A stretch of DNA of 5,690 bases. Source: Anaerolineae bacterium (GTDB lineage: Bacteria > Chloroflexota > Anaerolineae > Aggregatilineales > Phototrophicaceae). The stretch spans positions 1 through 5,690 of the forward strand of contig WGEI01000298.1 in NCBI GenBank assembly GCA_015492875.1. Direction: 5' to 3'. Below are positions 1 to 5,690 of the stretch, in pieces. Made by a program: the position numbers and the translations under genes. The notes beneath the pieces are model-generated. The model saw only the letters and a program-made list of their open reading frames with translations. It had not been told where the DNA came from and did no database searches. How positions within the stretch are numbered: the stretch's first letter is position 1; every line of letters begins with the position of its first letter.

Positions 1-51
<51 letters not shown>

Positions 52-66
52 TCAACAAGCGGCTGC

Positions 67-96
67 ATTGTAGCGTTTATTGCGCTTGCTTGTCAA
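67..96 (-). promoter_or_regulatory. Sigma-70-type promoter of the tRNA-Ala gene
   Basis: On the minus strand TTGACA (96-91) is followed by an 18-bp spacer and TACAAT (72-67): a perfect -35 and a 5/6 -10. Transcription would start near 60, about 9 nt before the mature tRNA 5' end at 51, a short leader typical of tRNA genes. It is divergent from the sdh promoter. Confidence 0.85.
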
Positions 97-126
97 GATT
101 GAAAGATAGCGGCAAAGTTCATATTG

Positions 127-152
127 TGTACAGACACTAGGGCTTCTGTACA
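127..152. repeat. 8-bp perfect inverted repeat between two divergent promoters
   Basis: TGTACAGA (127-134) and its exact reverse complement TCTGTACA (145-152) are separated by 10 bp, and each arm contains the self-complementary TGTACA. The arm centres are 18 bp apart, close to two helical turns, which suits a dimeric DNA-binding protein. It lies upstream of both the tRNA-Ala and the sdh promoter. That it is an operator is inference; no regulator is encoded in the window. Confidence 0.45.
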
Positions 153-164
153 TTCACACCAAAA

Positions 165-178
165 GTTACGAATGTAAC
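165..178. promoter_or_regulatory. Palindrome abutting the sdh -35 box; candidate operator
   Basis: GTTAC (165-169) and GTAAC (174-178) form an inverted repeat around GAAT. The right arm ends on the base just before the -35 hexamer (179-184) of the sdh promoter. This is a position where a bound dimer could either contact RNA polymerase or block it. The short arms mean chance is possible, and I do not assign a regulator family. Confidence 0.4.
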
Positions 179-208
179 ATGACAGAACGGCCTGCAAGTT
201 GTTATAAT
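179..208 (+). promoter_or_regulatory. Extended -10 promoter of the sdh operon
   Basis: ATGACA (179-184, 5/6 to TTGACA), an 18-bp spacer and a perfect TATAAT (203-208), preceded by TG one base upstream (200-201), make an extended -10 promoter. Initiation is expected near A215, leaving a leader of about 100 nt before the proposed sdhCD start at 315. No other promoter-like sequence of similar quality is visible before sdhA or sdhB, so the three genes probably share this one. Confidence 0.8.
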
Positions 209-258
209 CTATCTAGTTTGTGCTATGGCTTTACTATGAACTTCTTTTATCTTCACAG

Positions 259-289
259 AACCATGCCCCGACGCGGGCATTCTCTGGTT
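259..289 (+). other. Hairpin in the sdh 5' leader
   Basis: ATGCCC (263-268) and GGGCAT (275-280) pair perfectly around a 6-nt loop. Flanking AACC (259-262) and GGTT (286-289) can extend the stem across a 5-nt bulge (281-285). There is no T-run behind it, so it is not a terminator. It sits about 12 nt before the sdhCD ribosome binding site and might protect the mRNA 5' region or tune translation. The role is inferred only from position. Confidence 0.4.
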
Positions 290-301
290 AAATGGTTTGA
301 A

Positions 302-308
302 AGGTGAT
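302..308 (+). promoter_or_regulatory. Ribosome binding site deciding the sdhCD start
   Basis: AGGTGAT matches seven consecutive bases of the complement of the usual bacterial 16S rRNA 3' end. It lies 6 nt before TTG at 315, with its AGG core 10 nt away. The in-frame TTG at 297 has no such site upstream, so 315 is preferred. The ATG at 307 overlapping this site is followed at once by TAG and cannot start a gene. Confidence 0.65.
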
Positions 309-314
309 GTAGCC

Positions 315-1349
315 TTGACCTCGCTCGTAACAACTGTCACAGAAACACTTCGTTATCGTGGTGCCATCGGTCAGTGGAGCTGGGTGCTACACCGCATCAG
401 CGGGCTTGGCGTGGTACTCTTTTTGGTGCTACACGTCATCGACACCTCATGGGCGGTGTTTTATCCAGCGGAATACGTTCGGGCTATTGCTGAATACCAG
501 TCCCCCCTGTTCACCATCGGGGAATTTGCACTGGTAGCGGCAGTGGTCTATCACGCGTTTAATGGCTTGCGCATCATCATTTTCGATGCCCGTCCAAACT
601 TGTGGAAATATCAGGGGCAGGCGGCATGGGCAGTATTAATTGGCACGGTCGTGCTGTTAGTGCCAGTCTTTTTGCTCATGCTCGGCCATGTGCTGAAATT
701 CTACAATTCTGGACGTGCGATTTTGCCACTCGGTGAAGTGCTGGCCGGTCAGGTACGTTTTATAGTCGGGATTGCGGTTGCGGTCATCGCGGCCATGCTC
801 CTCAGCGGACTCATTGGCTTGGTGCAGGGCGGCACAACGGGTGCAACCCGCCAACGCGGTAGTAAACTAGAGCGCTTCTGGTGGGCGTTTATGCGCGGCA
901 GTGGGCTGATTATCATCCCGTTGGTATTTGGCCATCTGGCAATTATGCACATCATTCAGGGTGTGTTTGACATCCAATTCACCGAAGCAGCAGCAGAAGC
1001 TGGCATTTTCGCCGCTGGCGCTGTTGGGCAAGGCGCTAATGTAACCGGCACAGCGGTTGAATTCGTAGCAGACCGCTGGAATACGCTGGTGGCAGGCGTC
1101 GCTGTCTGGCGGGTTTATGACTTTGCCCTGCTTATTTTAGTTGTCATTCACGGCTTCAACGGTTTGCGCTATGTCTTTACCGACTACGCTGGCAATGCTT
1201 TTGTCAAACGCGCCTTAGTCTATCTGACGATTATCGGGGCGGTGGTGCTACTGGTTGTTGGTGGTGCTGCATTGCTACAAAGCGTTGATCAAACGGCAAT
1301 TGAAGAAGCTCAACGCGCTTATGAAGCCCTACTCCAATCGTTGCGCTAA
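315..1349 (+). CDS. Succinate dehydrogenase membrane anchor, fused SdhC-SdhD haem b subunit
   Basis: This subunit anchors SdhA/SdhB in the membrane, binds haem b and forms the quinone site of complex II. With a TTG start at 315 (an alternative TTG at 297 gives 350 residues) it has 344 residues, far longer than a usual SdhC or SdhD (about 110-150). The first half has the SdhC signature HRISG (26-30) and YHAFNGLR with H80. The second half has IHGFNGLRYVFTDY with H279. These histidines match the haem ligands SdhC H84 and SdhD H71 of E. coli, and D290/Y291 match SdhD D82/Y83. Hydrophobic segments lie near 26-50, 66-90, 103-125, 147-171, 189-216, 262-290 and 297-322, seven in all. The fourth has no counterpart in either subunit and would return the chain to the cytoplasm for the SdhD half. 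Arginine and lysine cluster in the predicted cytoplasmic loops. It is the first gene of the operon, 61 bp before sdhA. A single-subunit type-B anchor is less likely given the two halves. Confidence 0.88.
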   Translation: MTSLVTTVTETLRYRGAIGQWSWVLHRISGLGVVLFLVLHVIDTSWAVFYPAEYVRAIAEYQSPLFTIGEFALVAAVVYHAFNGLRIIIFDARPNLWKYQGQAAWAVLIGTVVLLVPVFLLMLGHVLKFYNSGRAILPLGEVLAGQVRFIVGIAVAVIAAMLLSGLIGLVQGGTTGATRQRGSKLERFWWAFMRGSGLIIIPLVFGHLAIMHIIQGVFDIQFTEAAAEAGIFAAGAVGQGANVTGTAVEFVADRWNTLVAGVAVWRVYDFALLILVVIHGFNGLRYVFTDYAGNAFVKRALVYLTIIGAVVLLVVGGAALLQSVDQTAIEEAQRAYEALLQSLR

Positions 1350-1410
1350 AAGGCAAAGCGTCCGATTTTCAGTAATTGGGGGCTTACTCAGAGAAAGGTA
1401 GCAAAGATTC

Positions 1411-3222
1411 ATGCCGACACATCAGTTTGACGCGATTATTGTTGGCGCCGGTGGTGCGGGTTTAATGGCAGCGTTGTATGCTAGCAAAGGCGGGGCGAAT
1501 GTCGCCGTCGTCAGCAAGCTGTATCCTACCCGTAGCCATACTGGCGCAGCTCAGGGCGGTATCGGCGCTGCGCTGGGCAACTTGGAAGAAGATAAACCCA
1601 TCTGGCACGCTTATGACACGGTTAAAGGTGGCGACTATCTAGCCGACCAAAATGCGGCAATGGTGCTGGCAGAAAACGCCATTGATGCAGTGATTGAGCT
1701 GGAGCACATGGGCTTACCTTTTGACCGTACACCCGATGGGCGGATTAGCCAGCGGCGCTTTGGCGGTCATACTAGCAACTTTGGGGAAAAAGCTGTGCCC
1801 CGTGCCTGCCACGCCGCCGACCGCACAGGTCACATGATTTTGCAAACGCTATATCAGCAATGTATTAAGCAACAGGTGCGCTTTTTCGATGAGTTCCATG
1901 TGGTAGACCTCATCATGAACGACGGCAAAACCGCCGGTGTTATCGCCGTAGAGCTGAGCACTGGCCAATTGCACGTTTTCCACGCCAAAGCCGTTATGTT
2001 CGCCACTGGTGGCTGGGGGCGTGTTTGGAGCGTGACCAGCAATGCCCATAGTTTGACGGGTGACGGAGCGGCCATTGCACTGCGGCGCGGTATCCCGATG
2101 CAGGATATGGAGTTCTTCCAATTCCACCCCACTGGCATCTACAAGATGGGCATTCTGATTACAGAAGGCGTTCGTGGTGAGGGCGGCGTTTTGCTCAACC
2201 GCCATGGCGAGCGCTTCATGGAGAAATACGCGCCCAACATTAAAGACCTCGCCAGCCGCGATGTTGTCAGCCGCGCGATTTACCTAGAAGTGCGCGAGGG
2301 CAACGGCATTAACGGCAAACCTTATGTCTACTTGGACATCCGCCCGGAAACGGTGAACCGCTACTTTGCCGAAGCTGGTGACAGCCGCCGCATTGACCGT
2401 GAGTATGTTGAGAAGAAATTGCCAGATATTCTGGACTTCTGCCGCACCTATCTCGGCGTTGATCCGGTCAAAGAACCCATGCCGGTACAGCCAACCGCGC
2501 ACTATGCGATGGGCGGCATCCCAACCAATGTCAATGCAGAAGTGGTGATTGACGCTGATTGGACTGTCGCCCCCGGTTTGTATGCTGCTGGTGAGGTGGC
2601 CTGCGTCAGTGTGCATGGCGCAAACCGCTTAGGCACGAACTCGCTAGTTGACCTGATTGTCTTCGGGCGGCGCGGGGGTATGGCCATTGCGGATTATGTC
2701 AAGCAAGCCGATTTCGTGCCGCTGCCAGATAACCCCACGGCGGAGATTGAGGCTGAATTAGAGCGCCTGCGCAATAGCAAAGGGAAGACAAAGCCCTATG
2801 AAATTCGCCAACAGATGCAAGAGCTGATGATGGCTAATGTAGGCGTCTTCCGCACTGAGGAGCTATTACAAGGCGCGGTGGATGGCTTGAAGGAGCTGCG
2901 AGAGCGCTATCGCACCGACCTCATCGTCGAAGATGGCGGTATGCAATTCAATACCGACTTGCTGGAAGCATGGGAATTGGGCTGTATGCTCGATTTGGCG
3001 GAAGTCACCGCATTGAGCGCGCTCAACCGCAAGGAAAGCCGTGGCGCGCATAGCCGCGAGGACTATAAACAACGCGATGACGAAAACTGGATGGTGCACA
3101 CATTGGCCTACCGTGAAGGTAGCGATGATGATCCAAGCTATCGTCTGGATACCAGCAAGAAGGTAGACCTCTCGCTGGCGGAAGAGGATGAGCGCTTCAA
3201 ACCTAAAGAGCGCGTTTACTAG
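1411..3222 (+). CDS. sdhA: Succinate dehydrogenase flavoprotein subunit SdhA
   Basis: Oxidises succinate to fumarate (EC 1.3.5.1) on the cytoplasmic face and passes electrons to SdhB. At 603 residues it is full length (E. coli SdhA is 588). The dinucleotide-binding motif VGAGGAG is at 11-17. H43 in RSHTGAAQGG is the expected covalent FAD attachment residue. Active-site residues are all in place by alignment with the family: H239 in FHPTG, T251/E252/R255 in TEGVRGEGG, the proton-shuttling R283 in SRDVV, H364 in PTAHYAMGG and R406 in ANRLGTNS. The C-terminal helical domain contains RDDENW (555-560), and the protein ends in RVY like its relatives. The ATG at 1411 follows AAAGG at 1394-1398, a somewhat long spacing of 12 nt, but the N-terminus begins just before the flavin fold, so the start is secure. 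Nothing is broken or missing. Confidence 0.98.
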   Translation: MPTHQFDAIIVGAGGAGLMAALYASKGGANVAVVSKLYPTRSHTGAAQGGIGAALGNLEEDKPIWHAYDTVKGGDYLADQNAAMVLAENAIDAVIELEHMGLPFDRTPDGRISQRRFGGHTSNFGEKAVPRACHAADRTGHMILQTLYQQCIKQQVRFFDEFHVVDLIMNDGKTAGVIAVELSTGQLHVFHAKAVMFATGGWGRVWSVTSNAHSLTGDGAAIALRRGIPMQDMEFFQFHPTGIYKMGILITEGVRGEGGVLLNRHGERFMEKYAPNIKDLASRDVVSRAIYLEVREGNGINGKPYVYLDIRPETVNRYFAEAGDSRRIDREYVEKKLPDILDFCRTYLGVDPVKEPMPVQPTAHYAMGGIPTNVNAEVVIDADWTVAPGLYAAGEVACVSVHGANRLGTNSLVDLIVFGRRGGMAIADYVKQADFVPLPDNPTAEIEAELERLRNSKGKTKPYEIRQQMQELMMANVGVFRTEELLQGAVDGLKELRERYRTDLIVEDGGMQFNTDLLEAWELGCMLDLAEVTALSALNRKESRGAHSREDYKQRDDENWMVHTLAYREGSDDDPSYRLDTSKKVDLSLAEEDERFKPKERVY

Positions 3223-3231
3223 GTTAATCGC

Positions 3232-3256
3232 GGGGCGGGCTTATCGGGTTCGCCCC
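3232..3256 (+). other. Stem-loop between sdhA and sdhB
   Basis: GGGGCGGGC (3232-3240) pairs with GTTCGCCCC (3248-3256) as a 9-bp stem including two G-U pairs, around the 7-nt loop TTATCGG. It begins 10 nt after the sdhA stop. Only CTTCT-like sequence follows instead of a T-run, so it is a poor terminator. It could be an RNA-processing or 3'-protection element that sets the SdhA:SdhB ratio, or it may have no function. The function is inference. Confidence 0.5.
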
Positions 3257-3297
3257 TTCTACTGGCAAACAAGTATTAGGCGAAACGGGTAGAAATC

Positions 3298-4029
3298 ATG
3301 CAAGTGACATTTAGAATTCGCCGTTACAACCCCGAAGTCGCGGGGAAGGACAAACCCTACTGGCAAGAATTCACGCTCGACGATGTCGAACCCACCGACC
3401 GCGTTCTAGAGCTGTTGCACCGTATTAAGTGGGAACAGGATGGCACGTTGGCGTTACGTCGTTCTTGTGCGCATGGCGTGTGCGGCTCAGATGCGATGCG
3501 CATCAATGGTGTCAACCGCTTGGCCTGTAAGGTGCTGATGAAAGATGTGGGCACAAAAATACAGGTAGAGCCGATTTTAGGCCTGCCTGTCTTGAAAGAC
3601 CTCATCGTAGATATGGAGCCATTCTTTGAGCATTATCGCTCAGTGATGCCTTACTTCGTCAACGATGATCCGCCACCAGCAGATGGGCGCGAACGCCTAC
3701 AATCGCAGGAAGACCGTGAGAAGTTTGACGACACAACCAAGTGTATTTTGTGTGCTTGCTGCACCACTTCCTGCCCCAGCTTCTGGGCAAATGGGGAATA
3801 TGTGGGGCCGGCAGCCATCGTTCAAGCGCACCGCTTCATCTTTGATACGCGCGACCAAGCCGCCAAAGAGCGCCTCGATATTTTGAGCGCGCCCAACGGC
3901 GTTTGGCGCTGCCGCACCATTTTCAACTGTACCCCCGCCTGCCCGCGTGAAATTGAAGTGACACGGGCGCTGGGTGAGGTGAAGTTAGCCATCCGCAAAG
4001 GCTCGCCAGAAGGTGTCATTAAGGTTTAG
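3298..4029 (+). CDS. sdhB: Succinate dehydrogenase iron-sulfur subunit SdhB
   Basis: Transfers electrons from SdhA flavin to quinone in the membrane anchor. It has 243 residues, the usual length. The N-terminal ferredoxin domain has the [2Fe-2S] ligands C57, C62, D65 and C77; aspartate as third ligand also occurs in E. coli SdhB (D63). The C-terminal domain has CILCACCTTSCP: C149, C152, C155 with C215 bind [4Fe-4S], and C159, C205, C211 bind [3Fe-4S]. The quinone-site residues W164 and H207 of E. coli SdhB align with A164 and R206 here, while W163 is kept. The stretch AHRFIFDTRD (177-186) and VWRCRT (202-207) resemble the actinobacterial enzyme as recalled. The ATG at 3298 has only a weak upstream GGG (3287-3289), so translation may depend partly on its neighbour. 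It is the last gene of the operon, 75 bp behind sdhA, and is followed by a strong terminator. Confidence 0.98.
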   Translation: MQVTFRIRRYNPEVAGKDKPYWQEFTLDDVEPTDRVLELLHRIKWEQDGTLALRRSCAHGVCGSDAMRINGVNRLACKVLMKDVGTKIQVEPILGLPVLKDLIVDMEPFFEHYRSVMPYFVNDDPPPADGRERLQSQEDREKFDDTTKCILCACCTTSCPSFWANGEYVGPAAIVQAHRFIFDTRDQAAKERLDILSAPNGVWRCRTIFNCTPACPREIEVTRALGEVKLAIRKGSPEGVIKV

Positions 4030-4051
4030 GCTGTAAGGTGTTGTATACTGA

Positions 4052-4081
4052 GGGCGTCCGCACGATAGGACGCCCTTTTTT
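4052..4081 (+). terminator. Intrinsic terminator of the sdh operon
   Basis: GGGCGTCC (4052-4059) and GGACGCCC (4068-4075) form a perfect 8-bp GC-rich stem with an 8-nt loop, followed directly by six T (4076-4081). A4051 can pair with T4076 to add a base pair. It lies 22 nt after the sdhB stop and 18 nt before the next start codon, so it should separate that gene from most sdh transcription. Confidence 0.95.
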
Positions 4082-4089
4082 GTTATTTC

Positions 4090-4097
4090 GAGGTGAT
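4090..4097 (+). promoter_or_regulatory. Ribosome binding site of the small membrane-protein gene
   Basis: GAGGTGAT is an eight-base match to the complement of the usual 16S rRNA 3' end. The GAGG core lies 6 nt before TTG at 4100. The overlapping ATG at 4096 and GTG at 4094 both run into TAA within five codons, so TTG at 4100 is the only sensible start. It shares the AGGTGAT core with sdhCD. Confidence 0.75.
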
Positions 4098-4099
4098 GA

Positions 4100-4339
4100 T
4101 TGAATAACGATTATTTTGATGATGACATTGATAACCACATTATAAATTTCCCCGTTGCCGCACAGGGAGAAGATGAAGAAGAACTCGTATGGACGTGGCG
4201 GCGTGTTATTTACCTGATTATCGCCCTGTTGATGATTGCGGTCTTCCTCTTCTACACCATCAGCCCCTTATTGGTGCAAAGCCGCCGTAACCCCCATCCG
4301 CCTATCCCTACGCCAACGCAACCACTGAATAGCATCTAA
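4100..4339 (+). CDS. Small single-pass membrane protein of unknown function
   Basis: I do not recognise this 79-residue protein. Residues 1-29 are acidic and polar, with YFDDDID near the start and GEDEEE at 23-28. WRR at 33-35 leads into one hydrophobic segment (about 36-57). SRR (61-63) follows, and then a proline-rich tail of about 16 residues with HPPIPTPTQP. There is no cleavable signal peptide, since the hydrophobic segment is too far from the N-terminus; a bitopic membrane protein is expected. Basic pairs flank both sides of the helix, so the orientation is uncertain. The very good ribosome binding site and stop immediately before a terminator support a real gene. It lies 70 bp behind sdhB but after the sdh terminator, and I see no clear promoter. 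Expression may come from read-through or a promoter I cannot see. A role with complex II is possible only by position. Confidence 0.7.
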   Translation: MNNDYFDDDIDNHIINFPVAAQGEDEEELVWTWRRVIYLIIALLMIAVFLFYTISPLLVQSRRNPHPPIPTPTQPLNSI

Positions 4340-4340
4340 C

Positions 4341-4368
4341 AAAAAAGGCGAGGAGATGAGCCTCGCCT
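4341..4368 (-). terminator. Intrinsic terminator of clpB
   Basis: On the minus strand AGGCGAGG (4368-4361) pairs with CCTCGCCT (4353-4346) around a 7-nt loop, and the T-run occupies 4346-4341. The structure begins 22 nt after the clpB stop. On the plus strand the same hairpin starts right after the small gene's stop codon but is followed by AATTGG, so it is a weaker stop in that direction. Confidence 0.9.
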
Positions 4369-4390
4369 AATTGGTACGGGTGTTGGTGAA

Positions 4391-5690
4391 TTACGCCATC
4401 ACATGTTCATTACGTTCGCCCGCAATGACGCTGAAGACAATACCACCCTCGCCCAAATCAGCGATGATATGGTCACCGGGCTTAGCACCACCTTCCAGAA
4501 TGGCCATAGCCAGCGGGTCTTGTAGCTCTCGCTGAATGGCGCGCTTCAGTGGGCGAGCGCCAAAGACGGGGTCATAGCCGCGTTCTGCCAGATAGCGTTT
4601 CGCCTCATCGGTCAACTCTAGTGTCAACTCGCGCTCTTCCAGCAGCTTCTGCAAGCGCTCTAGTTGAATATCGACAATGCGCTCGATATGTTCTAGCGTC
4701 AAGCTATGGAAGATGATGATTTCATCCAAACGGTTCAAAAATTCTGGACGGAAGACATTATCAAGCTCCCGCATAATTTCTTCACGTAGGGCGTCTTTAT
4801 CAGCATTGGGGCCAGCCTGTTTAATGAGGTGGCTGCCAACATTGCTCGTCATGATGATGACCGTATTGGTGAAATCTACTGTACGGCCTTGACCATCGGT
4901 CAGGCGGCCATCATCAAACACCTGCAAGAAGATATTGAATACTTCCGGATGCGCCTTTTCAACTTCGTCGAAGAGCACCACGCTATAGGGGCGGCGACGC
5001 ACCGCTTCGGTCAATTGGCCGCCTTCTTCATAGCCCACATAGCCCGGAGGCGCGCCGATAAGCCGCGCCACGCTATGGCGCTCGCCATATTCGCTCATGT
5101 CAATGCGCACCATAGCGTCCTCATCATCGAAGAGGAATTCGGCCAATGAACGCGCCAGCTCCGTTTTACCAACGCCCGTTGGCCCCAAGAACAGGAATGT
5201 ACCAATGGGGCGATTGGGGTCTTGTAGACCGGCGCGGCTACGGCGAACTGCAGAAGCCACCGCACGCACGGCATCCTCCTGCCCGATAACGCGCTGGTGT
5301 AACCGTTCTTCCATGTGGAGCAACTTCTCAATTTCGCCCTCTAGCAAGCGAGACACTGGAATGCCTGTCCAGCGAGACACAACATGGGCGATTTCATCGG
5401 CATCAACCTCTTCTTTGAGCATACTCATGCCATCGGCACGCATTTGCTGGATAACCGCTTCACGCTCTTGGAGCTGTTTTTCCAGCTCTGGAATTGTGCC
5501 ATAGCGTAGGCGGGCAGCCGTCTCCAAATCAGCCATACGCTCGGCCTGTTCAAGCTGGATACGCGCTTCATCAAGTTGGGCTTTAATTTCGCGTATCCCT
5601 TGAATGGCCTCTTTTTCGGTTTGCCAACGCGCCGTTAACGCAGCATGTTGCTCGCGCAAATCGGCAAGTTCAGCTTCAATCATCTTGAGC
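4391..5690 (-). CDS. clpB: ATP-dependent chaperone ClpB, C-terminal half (5' end outside window)
   Basis: ClpB is a cytoplasmic AAA+ hexamer that threads proteins out of aggregates together with DnaK. About 432 residues are visible, roughly the second half of a protein usually near 860. The frame stays open to the right edge, so an internal ATG at 5683 is not the start. Counting from that methionine, residues 1-86 are part of the coiled-coil middle domain that marks ClpB rather than ClpA or ClpC. The second ATPase domain follows: Walker A GPTGVGKT (167-174), pore loop GYVGYEEGG with Y215, Walker B VVLFDE (235-240), sensor 1 TSN (279-281), arginine finger R318 in FLNRLDE, and sensor 2 GAR with R377. 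The ending is TAA at 4391-4393. ClpX/ClpA-type ClpP-binding loops are not seen, as expected. It converges on the sdh operon and has its own terminator. Its heat-shock promoter region is not in the window. Confidence 0.97.
   Translation of the reverse strand, partial: LKMIEAELADLREQHAALTARWQTEKEAIQGIREIKAQLDEARIQLEQAERMADLETAARLRYGTIPELEKQLQEREAVIQQMRADGMSMLKEEVDADEIAHVVSRWTGIPVSRLLEGEIEKLLHMEERLHQRVIGQEDAVRAVASAVRRSRAGLQDPNRPIGTFLFLGPTGVGKTELARSLAEFLFDDEDAMVRIDMSEYGERHSVARLIGAPPGYVGYEEGGQLTEAVRRRPYSVVLFDEVEKAHPEVFNIFLQVFDDGRLTDGQGRTVDFTNTVIIMTSNVGSHLIKQAGPNADKDALREEIMRELDNVFRPEFLNRLDEIIIFHSLTLEHIERIVDIQLERLQKLLEERELTLELTDEAKRYLAERGYDPVFGARPLKRAIQRELQDPLAMAILEGGAKPGDHIIADLGEGGIVFSVIAGERNEHVMA

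Noticed and set aside
297..314. TTG at 297 as the start of the membrane anchor, giving 350 residues
   Set aside because: No ribosome binding site precedes it, and the good site AGGTGAT lies downstream of it, correctly placed for TTG at 315.
891..893. Internal ATG as a separate start for an SdhD gene
   Set aside because: It lies within the fifth membrane helix, has no ribosome binding site, and the frame is open across the junction, so a fusion is the simpler reading.
1849..2205. Open frame of 118 codons on the minus strand within sdhA
   Set aside because: Antisense to conserved SdhA catalytic sequence; no recognisable domain and no start signals.
4044..4049. TATACT as a possible -10 box for the small membrane-protein gene
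   Set aside because: No -35-like hexamer at 16-18 bp upstream and no TG one base before it; initiation would fall inside the sdh terminator stem.
4829..5149. Open frame of 106 codons on the plus strand opposite clpB
   Set aside because: It lies wholly antisense to the conserved Walker and pore-loop region of clpB; its composition is what the antisense of that gene gives, and no ribosome binding site or known family is visible.
5097..5504. Open frame of 135 codons on the plus strand opposite clpB
   Set aside because: Serine- and arginine-rich low-complexity translation typical of the antisense of a real gene; fully covered by clpB.

Overview
The window holds the tail of one transcription unit, a complete succinate dehydrogenase (complex II) operon, a small membrane-protein gene, and the 3' half of clpB. 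All four are read directly from the sequence. Base composition is moderate. SdhB resembles the actinobacterial/Chloroflexota type: the stretch after its [4Fe-4S]/[3Fe-4S] motif, with AHRFIFDTRD and VWRCRT, is recalled as like Mycobacterium Sdh2. Gene order is membrane anchor-flavoprotein-iron-sulfur protein. Together with TTG starts and moderate GC, a Chloroflexota bacterium is my best guess, but this is an inference with modest confidence.

Layout. Positions 1-51 (minus strand) are the 5' two thirds of a tRNA-Ala with anticodon CGC, with a near-consensus promoter at 67-96. Positions 97-178 separate this promoter from a divergent, equally good extended -10 promoter (179-208) that drives the sdh operon rightward. 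Two inverted repeats lie between or against the promoters (127-152 and 165-178). A leader of about 100 nt with a hairpin precedes the first gene.

The operon runs sdhCD (315-1349), sdhA (1411-3222), sdhB (3298-4029). It ends at a textbook intrinsic terminator (4052-4081). The first gene appears to be a natural fusion of the two haem-anchor subunits SdhC and SdhD, with one extra membrane helix between the halves. SdhA oxidises succinate at a covalent flavin, SdhB carries electrons through its [2Fe-2S], [4Fe-4S] and [3Fe-4S] clusters, and the anchor passes them to quinone in the membrane. The operon therefore encodes a complete enzyme linking the TCA cycle to respiration.

Behind the terminator, 4100-4339 encodes an unrecognised 79-residue single-pass membrane protein with a strong ribosome binding site. 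It is followed one base later by a hairpin that serves as the terminator of the convergent clpB gene. ClpB (4391 to the right edge, minus strand) is a disaggregase unrelated in function to the sdh operon. Only part of its coiled-coil middle domain and its complete second ATPase domain are present.

Most of the window is housekeeping sequence. The points most worth a second look are the SdhC-SdhD fusion and its topology-restoring helix, the palindromes at the sdh promoter, and the small membrane protein between two terminators.
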